From NCBI GenBank assembly GCA_947464415.1, contig CANHWU010000003.1, positions 1 through 45,886 on the forward strand: a stretch of 45,886 bases of DNA, read 5' to 3'. This DNA comes from Flavobacteriales bacterium. Lineage in GTDB: Bacteria > Bacteroidota > Bacteroidia > Flavobacteriales_D > Sanyastnellaceae. Under the pieces are notes generated by a model. It was not told where the DNA came from. It worked only from the letters and a program-made list of their open reading frames with translations, and made no database searches. Of the stretch, positions 34,268 through 41,904 are shown piece after piece (the first letter of the stretch is position 1; each line of letters begins with the position of its first letter). Position numbers and translations under genes: made by a program.

Positions 34268-35539
34268 TTAATGTGCGTGAGCCTCTCCTTTGTTGTTCAT
34301 TTTAGCCAATATAAAAAATGCTCCGTTTACCACTACTTTACTGTTGGCTGGAATATCTTTTATTAACGTTATTTCGCTGTAACCTACATCGGTAGTGCCT
34401 TTGCGAACGGGTATTTTTTCAAAGGTTGTTCCTTCTTCTGTGTGTTCGGGTTCCTCCTTTTCGCTGTGTTCGTGTCCGCGTTCATCGTGTTTATGCTCAG
34501 CAGTTTCGGTTTCGCTGTGGTGTTCTTCTTCCTTGTGAGCATCGGTAACAATAAAAATATAGTCTTGCCCTTCGTGGTTTACAATGGCATTTGTTGGCAC
34601 TGCATCAACAGTAGCGTTTTCTAAACTTACCAATGCGGTGATACTCATTCCGTCAATCAGTCCTTGCTTGTTACCTTTTACCATTGCGTGAACGGCAACG
34701 GCTTTGGTGTTGGGTTCAAATGTGTTGCTGATGGCGTAAACATCGGCATCGTATTCTTTACCCGGATTGTTGGTAAGGGTAAAATGTATGGTTTGTCCGA
34801 CTTTTAGTTTTTGTAAATCTTTTTCATACACATACAAATCCAAATGCAGTTGGCTATTGTCCACTATTTCGGCTATGGGATTATTGGCATCTACATAGCT
34901 GCCAATGTTAACCATTACATTGCTGATTGCCCCGCTGATTGGGCTTGTGATACTAACGGCAGTCTGAATATTGTCATAAGTAAGCGTTTCGGTATTAATG
35001 CCGATTAGCTCTAATTGCTTTTTCAGACTTGCTCGTCTTGCTTTTAATGTTTTAAGTTCTGCTTCGGCTGATTGCAGATTTTTAAGTGCTGTTGCGTTGC
35101 CTTGTTGCAATTCTTTTTGTCGGTTAAATTCTAATTGGGCTAATTCTGCTTTTGATGAAACGCTTAAAAACTCTTCCTGCAAGGTGATGAATGAATTATT
35201 GGTGATGGTGGCAATTATCTGTCCTTTGCTAACAGTGTTGCCCGTTTGCACTAAGATTGATTTGATTACTCCGCCCAATGATGCCGTTGCATTGGCTTTA
35301 TTCTGATTTGGCACTTTCAAAATACCATTGGCTTTGAGCGAGGCAGTGAGCTGCTTTTTCTCAATACTGCCCAACTCAATTTTTATGGTTTTCATTTGCT
35401 CGGCTGTAAGCATTGCGGTGTTGGTGTTTTCGTGTTCATCGTGATGTTCGGTTTCCTCTCCGTGCGTTTCTTTTTTGCTGTTGCAGGATGCAAATACTAA
35501 GGATGTTGCAAGGGCTGCTATGAAGATTATATTTTTCAT
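34268..35539 (-). CDS. RND efflux periplasmic adaptor (CzcB-like lipoprotein)
   Basis: 423 aa. Lipobox SLVFASC at 13-19, then a His/Glu-rich stretch HGEETEHHDEHEN. Barrel-sandwich hybrid halves: ATASLGGVIKSILVQTGNTV and ITSPISGAISNVMVNIGSYV, around a coiled-coil hairpin (about 130-185). A beta-barrel domain follows. A second, long His-rich insert (KEEEHHSETETAEHKHDERG) lies near 350-385 and the C-terminus is GEAHAH. The His clusters probably bind metal. It bridges the pump and outer-membrane factor; the next gene upstream encodes both as a fusion. Confidence 0.9.
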   Translation of the reverse strand: MKNIIFIAALATSLVFASCNSKKETHGEETEHHDEHENTNTAMLTAEQMKTIKIELGSIEKKQLTASLKANGILKVPNQNKANATASLGGVIKSILVQTGNTVSKGQIIATITNNSFITLQEEFLSVSSKAELAQLEFNRQKELQQGNATALKNLQSAEAELKTLKARRASLKKQLELIGINTETLTYDNIQTAVSITSPISGAISNVMVNIGSYVDANNPIAEIVDNSQLHLDLYVYEKDLQKLKVGQTIHFTLTNNPGKEYDADVYAISNTFEPNTKAVAVHAMVKGNKQGLIDGMSITALVSLENATVDAVPTNAIVNHEGQDYIFIVTDAHKEEEHHSETETAEHKHDERGHEHSEKEEPEHTEEGTTFEKIPVRKGTTDVGYSEITLIKDIPANSKVVVNGAFFILAKMNNKGEAHAH

Positions 35540-35550
35540 GTTTTGAAATT

Positions 35551-38500
35551 TTATTTGTTGATTAAAAAATTGATGTTGATAATGGACTGATTGATTTGAT
35601 TAACCGATTGCAGATAACTCAACTGCACATCGGTAGCGGTTTGCAAGGCTTGTAAGTATTCAATATAACCAATGTCGCCACTTTTGAAACCAAGCGTTGC
35701 GGTGCTGATTATTATGTCAGCATTGGGCAAAGCGGTTGATTTGTAATAATTGTATTGCGACAAATTTTGGTTGTATTGCTGAAATGCGTTTTGCAACTGG
35801 TTTTGTAAAATCAGTTTTCCGTTGTCAGCTTCTTTTTGCAATGCTTGCTGTTTATAGTCAAGCGATTTTATTTTTGAAGCATTACTGAAAAAGGTAAGCG
35901 GAATGCTGATGCCAATATTAAAACCTTGAAAACGTTTGCTACCGTCAAAAATTACATCTGCTCCGTTGATAGTTTGAACACCGATTAATGACTGGTTGAA
36001 ATAACCCACATTAAAATCGGGCAAGGTAGATGCAGTTTCTAACTTTTTGTTTTGTTCGGCAATAACGGCTTGCTGATACAAAACTTTCAGCGATGGATTA
36101 TTTGCAATGAGTGTTGTGTCAAACGAACTGCTTAATACAAGTGGTTGCCAATTTTCATTTTCAGCTATTGTAAAATCTTCGCTTGTGTTCATTAGCGTTT
36201 TCAGCGAATTGTAAGCGGTTGTAAACTCCGTTTCGTTTTGTTTGAGCAACTGGGAAAGCTGTCCCCGCTTAGTTTCGGCAGTAGTTTTCTCTAATAAATT
36301 TGTTTCACCTATTCTGTATCTTAAATCGGCAGCACTTACAAAGTCGTTATACAAAATGTCTAAAGATTGCAGTTGATTTTTTGCCTTTTGTAAATACTGC
36401 AACTGATAAAACCAATATTGCACTTGTGCTTTTATTTCATTGGCTGTGGCTTGCTTTTGAAATTCGCTACTTTGCAATTCGGCTCTATACAATCCTGATT
36501 TTGCAGTAAAATAAGTAGGAAAAGGAATACTTTGTGAAACTTGAAATGCCTTGTCCTGATTAATGCTGTTGTATTGCCCAAACTGAAAATTCACATTTGT
36601 TTTAGGCAACTCAAATGTTGATTTTTTTAATGTAATAGATGATTGCACATTGAGTTGTTGCGATTGCATTTCTAAATTGTTTTTCAATGCCGTGCTTATG
36701 GCATCATCAACCGAAATGGTTTTGGTTGTTGGCATTTGAGCATTTGCAGCATTGAATGAAAGTAAGGCAAAAACTATAATAGCCGTTGTAGATATTTTGC
36801 GTTTTGGCTTTCTGATTTTTGAAAACATCATATACAATAAAGGCAAAACAAACAAGGTTAAAAAGGTTGCTGTTATCAATCCGCCAATTACAACAGTTGC
36901 CAAAGGTTTTTGCACCTCTGCCCCTGCACCATGCGAAAGTGCCATTGGTAGAAAGCCCAACGATGCAACGGTGGCAGTCATTAACACGGGTCGTAAACGG
37001 ATTTTTGTTCCTTCCTTTATGCGTTGGATTATGTCTGTTATACCTTCCTTTTCCAATTGGTTAAAAGTTCCAATCAGCACAATGCCATTTAAAACCGCTA
37101 CACCAAATAAGGCAATAAAACCAATACCTGCCGAAATGCTGAAAGGCATATCACGAATAAGCAAAGCGAATACTCCACCTATGGCACTCATTGGGATTGC
37201 GGTATAAATTAAGGTTGCTTGTTTTACAGAACTGAATGTGAAGTAGAGCAACATAAAAATGAGAGCTAATGCCACGGGTAAGGCAATCATCAGGCGTTTA
37301 CTTGCTGCCTGTAAGTTTTCAAATGTGCCTCCGAAAGTGTAATAATATCCTTCGGGCAATTTTACTTTTTCGTTCAGTTGCTTTTGAATATCCTCTACAA
37401 CGCTTGCTACATCCCTGCCTTTAATGTTGAACCCTATAACTATTCTACGTTTCCCGTCTTCACGGCTAATTTGTGCAGGACCTAATTCCATTTTTATTTC
37501 AGCTACCTGCGATAAAGGAATTTGTGTTCCGTTAGCAGTTGGGATATACAAATGGCTAACATCGTCAATGTTGTTTCGGTGTGTGCTGTCCAAGCGAACA
37601 ACCAAATCAAATTTGCGTTCGTTTTCAAAAACAACTCCTGCCCCTCCACCTGCAAAGGCAGTGCTTACAATGTGGTTTATATCCTCAATGTTTAGACCAT
37701 AGTTGGCAATTTGCGAACGGTTGTATTTGATGACGATTTGCGGAAGCCCTGCAACCCGTTCAACACTTGGTTCGGTTGCACCGTCCACACTTTGCACTAC
37801 TGCGTTCACTTTATTGGCGTAGCTTAAAAGTGTATCCATGTTTTCGCCAAATATTTTTACTGCAACGTCTTGACGAATACCTGTCATAAGTTCGTTGAAC
37901 CTCATTTGAATGGGTTGGTTTTTTTCAAAGAAAACCCCGGGTATTGTGCTTAGTTTTTCTTCAAATTCTTCTGCCAGTTCATCATACGAAACATCCCGTT
38001 TCCATTCGCTTTGTGGCTTTAGAATTATCATCATGTCTGTTGCTTCTGGGGGCATTGGGTCGGTGGGAACTTCGGCTGCTCCAGTTTTTCCTACAACCAT
38101 TTTTACCTCGTCAAATTCTTTGATTAGCCTTGATGCCTGCATAGAAGTTTCTAAACTTTGTGAAAGTGATGTGCCTTGCGGCAGAATGCAGTGAAAAGCA
38201 AAATCGCCTTCCTGCAAGGTTGGGATAAACTCACCGCCCATTCTTGAAAATAGAAACACCGAAACCACAAATACGGCAACGGTTACACCAACAATTACTT
38301 TTTTGAAACGGATTGCTTTTTCTAATAATGGAGCATAAATCCGCTGAAAGAAATTCATCATTCTATCACTCAATGTTTGCTTGTGCGAAATAGTTTTTGG
38401 TAAAAACGCTGCACACATCATTGGAATGTAGGTAAGCGATAAAATCAATGCCCCGAAAATGGCGAAACCAACGGTTTGAGCCATCGGGCGGAACATTTTG

Positions 38501-39912
38501 CCTTCAATGCCAATAAGCGTAAGAATAGGAATGTAAACAATGAGGATGATTATTTCTCCAAATGCTGCGCTGCTTCGGATTTTAGAGGCGGATTGAAAAA
38601 CTTCCTCGTCCATTTCTTCCTGTGTTAGTTTGCCAAGGGTTTTTCTTAATCCTAAATGGTGTAAAGTGGCTTCTACTATAATTACTGCCCCGTCCACAAT
38701 TAACCCAAAGTCAATTGCACCTAAACTCATAAGGTTTGCACTTACCCCAAATACATTCATTAAGCCCAATGCGAAAAGCATGGATAAAGGAATGGCAGAG
38801 GCTACAATCACCCCTGCACGAAGGTTTCCAAGGAATAAAACCAATACGAAGATTACTATTAATGCACCTTCAATCAGGTTTTTTTCTACTGTGCTGATGG
38901 CTCTGTTTACTAAATCTGTTCTGTCCAAGTATGGTTCTATTACTACATCTTTGGGCAATGATTTTTGAATGGTTACCATTTTATCTTTAATTCGGCTAAC
39001 CACATCGGCACTGTTCGCACCTTTTAGCATCATTACCACTCCACCAACTGCATCTACTTCACCATTGTAAGTCATAGCACCATAGCGAACTGCACTGCCT
39101 AAACGGACTTCGGCTACATCTTTTATCAAGATAGGAATGCCGTTAGGATTTGTTTTTACAACAATATTTTTGATGTCGTCAAACGAACCAATCAAGCCAA
39201 TGCCACGAATGAAATAAGCGTTTGGTTTTTTGTCAATGTATGCACCGCCCGTGTTTTCATTATTTTTTTCTAAGGCGGTAAAAATTTCGGGAATTGTTAT
39301 TCCCATTGCAATTAAACGGTCAGGATTAACAGCAACTTCATATTGTTTGAGTTGTCCGCCAAAGCTGTTTACTTCTGCAATACCCGGTGTGCCATAAAGT
39401 TGTCGGGCAACAATCCAATCTTGCATTGTCCTCAAGTCCATTGCTGTGTATTTACTTTCACTGCCTTTTTTCGGGTGAATAATGTATTGATATACTTCGC
39501 CCAAACCTGTGCTAACGGGTGCTAATTCAGGTGTGCCAACTCCTTTTGGGATTTTACTTTCGGCTTCCTTTAATCTTTCATTTATGAGTTGTCGGGCAAA
39601 GTAGATGTCCACTTTGTCGTCAAATACAACGGTAATTACCGAAAGTCCGAAACGGGAAATGCTCCGCAATTCCTCCAAGTCGGGAAGGTTGGCAATGCTT
39701 TGTTCGATGGGGTAAGTTACCAACTGTTCCACCTCTTGTCCTGCAAGGGTAGGGCAAACCGTTATGATTTGCACTTGGTTGTTAGTGATGTCGGGAACTG
39801 CGTCAATAGGCAGTTTGGTTGCACTCCACACTCCCCAAACAATGAGTGCAAGTGTCATCAATGCAATGATGAATTTATTTTTTATGCTGAAAACAATTAT
39901 TTTGTCTAACAT
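35551..39912 (-). CDS. CzcA-type RND metal pump fused to a TolC-like outer-membrane factor
   Basis: 1453 aa. Residues 1-1035 are an HME-RND pump (12 helices, two porter domains). SLGAIDFGLIVDGAVIIVEA in TM4 is the CzcA form of the proton-relay motif, typical of divalent Zn/Co/Cd/Ni pumps rather than Cu/Ag CusA. After a basic linker (KIRKPKRK), STTAIIVFALLSFNAANAQ looks like an internal signal peptide. Residues 1060-1453 are an outer-membrane efflux protein (TKTISVDDAISTALKNNLEM, AETKRGQLSQLLKQNETEF, ATLGFKSGDIGYIEYLQAL). I know such fusions from Bacteroidota; the OMF part must cross to the outer membrane, presumably after cleavage. Confidence 0.93.
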   Translation of the reverse strand: MLDKIIVFSIKNKFIIALMTLALIVWGVWSATKLPIDAVPDITNNQVQIITVCPTLAGQEVEQLVTYPIEQSIANLPDLEELRSISRFGLSVITVVFDDKVDIYFARQLINERLKEAESKIPKGVGTPELAPVSTGLGEVYQYIIHPKKGSESKYTAMDLRTMQDWIVARQLYGTPGIAEVNSFGGQLKQYEVAVNPDRLIAMGITIPEIFTALEKNNENTGGAYIDKKPNAYFIRGIGLIGSFDDIKNIVVKTNPNGIPILIKDVAEVRLGSAVRYGAMTYNGEVDAVGGVVMMLKGANSADVVSRIKDKMVTIQKSLPKDVVIEPYLDRTDLVNRAISTVEKNLIEGALIVIFVLVLFLGNLRAGVIVASAIPLSMLFALGLMNVFGVSANLMSLGAIDFGLIVDGAVIIVEATLHHLGLRKTLGKLTQEEMDEEVFQSASKIRSSAAFGEIIILIVYIPILTLIGIEGKMFRPMAQTVGFAIFGALILSLTYIPMMCAAFLPKTISHKQTLSDRMMNFFQRIYAPLLEKAIRFKKVIVGVTVAVFVVSVFLFSRMGGEFIPTLQEGDFAFHCILPQGTSLSQSLETSMQASRLIKEFDEVKMVVGKTGAAEVPTDPMPPEATDMMIILKPQSEWKRDVSYDELAEEFEEKLSTIPGVFFEKNQPIQMRFNELMTGIRQDVAVKIFGENMDTLLSYANKVNAVVQSVDGATEPSVERVAGLPQIVIKYNRSQIANYGLNIEDINHIVSTAFAGGGAGVVFENERKFDLVVRLDSTHRNNIDDVSHLYIPTANGTQIPLSQVAEIKMELGPAQISREDGKRRIVIGFNIKGRDVASVVEDIQKQLNEKVKLPEGYYYTFGGTFENLQAASKRLMIALPVALALIFMLLYFTFSSVKQATLIYTAIPMSAIGGVFALLIRDMPFSISAGIGFIALFGVAVLNGIVLIGTFNQLEKEGITDIIQRIKEGTKIRLRPVLMTATVASLGFLPMALSHGAGAEVQKPLATVVIGGLITATFLTLFVLPLLYMMFSKIRKPKRKISTTAIIVFALLSFNAANAQMPTTKTISVDDAISTALKNNLEMQSQQLNVQSSITLKKSTFELPKTNVNFQFGQYNSINQDKAFQVSQSIPFPTYFTAKSGLYRAELQSSEFQKQATANEIKAQVQYWFYQLQYLQKAKNQLQSLDILYNDFVSAADLRYRIGETNLLEKTTAETKRGQLSQLLKQNETEFTTAYNSLKTLMNTSEDFTIAENENWQPLVLSSSFDTTLIANNPSLKVLYQQAVIAEQNKKLETASTLPDFNVGYFNQSLIGVQTINGADVIFDGSKRFQGFNIGISIPLTFFSNASKIKSLDYKQQALQKEADNGKLILQNQLQNAFQQYNQNLSQYNYYKSTALPNADIIISTATLGFKSGDIGYIEYLQALQTATDVQLSYLQSVNQINQSIININFLINK

Positions 39913-40010
39913 TTTTTTAATTAGTTTAATGAATACACGATTACTTGCGGTGCGTTAGCACCGTAAGTAGTTTTGTTTTGTTCCGCTGAAAGCGGAACCT
40001 CATAAATTCA

Positions 40011-40331
40011 TTAACTGATTTTTGGCGGTTGCCAAATTTTGGAGAAAGCTCCTGAAACGAAAGAAGCAGAATAAATGGAAAAGTTTTTAGACGGATACTT
40101 AACAAGGGAAGTTAAGGAGACAAAAAAATCGGGTGCAGTTACCGAGTGTCCGCAACAGGAGCACATGCAAAAAGGAGAGCAATTCTCAGTATCGTTGTCG
40201 TGGTCTGAGTGGTCGGTATTTGCGAAAGCAGATTGGTCTGAACCCTGATATTTACAGTCGTCCTTGTCGCTGCAAGGCATAACTGCCAGAGCAAAAAAGT
40301 AAAAACTGAATATGAGGGCAAAAACTTTCAC
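40011..40331 (-). CDS. Small secreted Cys/His-rich protein (DUF6660-like)
   Basis: 106 aa, GTG start at 40331. Signal-like N-terminus MKVFALIFSFYFFALAVMPC, then an acidic Cys/His-rich region (CSDKDDCKYQGSD, HSDHDNDTENCSPFCMCSCC, GHS) and a C-terminal KIWQPPKIS. It matches the small Bacteroidota protein found upstream of CzcA-type operons; the name DUF6660 is from memory. The CMCSCCGH cluster probably binds metal, so a periplasmic metal chaperone or sensor is plausible but unproven. First gene of the metal operon. Confidence 0.8.
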   Translation of the reverse strand: MKVFALIFSFYFFALAVMPCSDKDDCKYQGSDQSAFANTDHSDHDNDTENCSPFCMCSCCGHSVTAPDFFVSLTSLVKYPSKNFSIYSASFVSGAFSKIWQPPKIS

Positions 40332-40336
40332 GGGGT

Positions 40337-40344
40337 CAAATATA
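40337..40344 (-). promoter_or_regulatory. -7 promoter box of the metal operon, implying a leaderless or nearly leaderless mRNA
   Basis: TATATTTG on the minus strand ends only 5 bp before the GTG start at 40331. Transcription would begin at or next to the start codon. About 21 nt further upstream is TTTC, a weak -33. Confidence 0.55.
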
Positions 40345-40428
40345 GGAATTTTAGGTTAAAAAGCCGAAACAATGTCTAAAAATGGCAGATTGGTGCTTAC
40401 GGGGTGAATTGAGCGAGGCAAATTTTTT

Positions 40429-40570
40429 GGCACGTGTTTTTGCTTTGTGGGTTGGGTTTAGCTCTTTTGCAGGTAGTGCGAAGCAAGTTTTTAAAATGCG
40501 TAATTTCTTCTACGCATTTTAAAAACTAACCTGCAAATGTGCTAAACGAAGCGTTTGACAAAAACCGTGA
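40429..40570. repeat. Family-2 palindrome, type 2b (5' side of the metal genes)
   Basis: Arms TTTAGC (40457) and GCTAAA (40541), TTTTGCAGG/CCTGCAAA, TCTT/ATGT mismatch element. Outer arms CACGTGTTTTTG and CAAAAACCGTG. Inner perfect 16-bp hairpin GTTTTTAAAATGCGTA (40487-40502) with TACGCATTTTAAAAAC (40511-40526). Compared with 30916-31056, one base pair of the inner hairpin has changed on both arms. Confidence 0.75.
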
Positions 40571-40617
40571 CAAAAAATTGAGGGTCGGCTCGTTTCCTTA
40601 TTTTCAAGTGCGGTGGG

Positions 40618-40635
40618 GCAAAAATTAAATCTTTC
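40618..40635. repeat. Module-specific inverted repeat of cassette 3, right copy
   Basis: GCAAAAATTAAATCTTTC, perfect complement of 32170-32187, between the 2b palindrome and site D. Confidence 0.75.
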
Positions 40636-40750
40636 TTGGGTCGGTCATTGTGTCGGTCGTCTTTCTGTCTATCATGGTGGTAATTTGGTCTGTCCTGTTA
40701 AAAATTGCACGGTCATTGTCAAGTTTGCACGGTCGTCCTACCATTGGCTA

Positions 40751-40876
40751 TAACGGGTGGCAGCTACCCGAAGGTGGCGACATAGCAGCACAACATTTTC
40801 TAAAAGCAATTTCTCAAAATAGCAGCACAATGTTTCAATAAACTACAGAACCGCCACTTTTGGGTAGGTGCGGTTA
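40751..40876. repeat. attC-like palindrome D (family 1)
   Basis: 126 bp from TAAC to GTTA. Stem CTACCCGAAGGTGGCG (40764-40779) is the same as in C and pairs with 40852-40867. Left arm TGGCTATAAC (40745-40754) pairs with the right arm of C; right arm GTTATGAGA (40873-40881) pairs with the left arm of E. The loop differs completely from that of C. Confidence 0.8.
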
Positions 40877-40941
40877 TGAGATGCCGTTTCTGTTTTATGC
40901 CCGTCTAATTTTTAATGTGTTAGAATATTTTGTTAAAGAAA

Positions 40942-41904
40942 CTATGGCAATACCCGGTATGCATCGCATCCATCAGTATTCATCATCCATATTTCAGAAG
41001 TAACATCAATTCTTGATTCATTTATCTTTTCATTCTTTACGAGTTGCACGAGCATCTGTTTACCATTTGGATGAATTGATATACTTCTATAATCTCGAGT
41101 ATCGCAATCCTCCTTCAATTGGGTATGTGATTTAGTGGCAATATCTACCTTATGAAGCCCAAGCGTATAAGCTCCATAAAAAAGTTCCTTACCGTCTCGT
41201 GAAAACTTGACATCCCATATATCTTTGGAATAATGTGGAATATTATAGGCGTAAATCAATTCGTGCTGACCATTGCTGACGTTTTGGATACCAACGAAGG
41301 AAGAGCCCTCACCTGTTGCTAAGAAGTTTGTAACTCCCCAATCAGAACACGCATTTCCAGAAGTCGTGTCGGTTACCTCTAATGTCTCTGTATTAATAAT
41401 AAGTCCCGTGTTAATTGTATTGTTCGGATTGTAATAGAAATACAATCTTGTGCCATCTGGGCTTACTGCAGGATAGCGACATCCTCCGCGATTTGTGACG
41501 TTTTCATAACTAGAGCCATCTGATTTGATTCGATAAATATCCCAAGATGAAAGCGCTAGATAAATTTCATTTTTTACTGTCCAGATAGGATCATTGATGA
41601 TAAGTACGTCCTCGAGAATGACTTGGCTTTGTCCTGTTAAAATGTTATGTACGACCAATTTATTTTGGGGGAGTCCGGTTCGCCAGTCTTGTTCGAAGTA
41701 CACGAATTCATTCGGATGGTTCGGGTTAAAACAGGGGGCACCGTAGTGCACCCCCTGCATATATTCCTGATAACCAATAAAACTTGTTGAATGCGGTATT
41801 TCCGCACAGCCATCTACTTCAGGACATCCACCATATTCCATGTTGTCATAGGTGCATGAACTCAATAGGCCTGCAAATACAATTGCTATCAGAATCGATT
41901 TCAT
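40942..41904 (-). CDS. TolB-like beta-propeller lipoprotein
   Basis: 320 aa. Lipobox GLLSSC (Cys17) after a short hydrophobic signal, so the mature protein is lipid-anchored. The rest is built of blades like WD40/TolB propellers: SPDGTRLYFYYNPN, WDVKFSRDGKELFYGAYTLG, SIHPNGKQMLVQLVKNEK. Conserved Cys pairs occur near the N-terminus (GGCPEVDGC). Its start overlaps the stop of the subtilase gene by 4 bp (ATGA at 41901), so the two are co-translated. It may bind or present the protease or its products on the outer membrane; this is inference. Confidence 0.8.
   Translation of the reverse strand: MKSILIAIVFAGLLSSCTYDNMEYGGCPEVDGCAEIPHSTSFIGYQEYMQGVHYGAPCFNPNHPNEFVYFEQDWRTGLPQNKLVVHNILTGQSQVILEDVLIINDPIWTVKNEIYLALSSWDIYRIKSDGSSYENVTNRGGCRYPAVSPDGTRLYFYYNPNNTINTGLIINTETLEVTDTTSGNACSDWGVTNFLATGEGSSFVGIQNVSNGQHELIYAYNIPHYSKDIWDVKFSRDGKELFYGAYTLGLHKVDIATKSHTQLKEDCDTRDYRSISIHPNGKQMLVQLVKNEKINESRIDVTSEIWMMNTDGCDAYRVLP

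Larger units (their letters stand above)
31934..40754 (-). mobile_element. Candidate gene cassette 3: metal-efflux module
   Basis: About 8.8 kb between sites C and D, whose facing arms are complementary over 13 of 14 bases. It carries a DUF6660-like protein, a CzcA-TolC fusion, an adaptor and a P-type ATPase, all on the minus strand. Inside it repeats the layered layout of cassette 1: module-specific inverted repeat, family-2a, genes, family-2b, inverted repeat. Confidence 0.6.
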
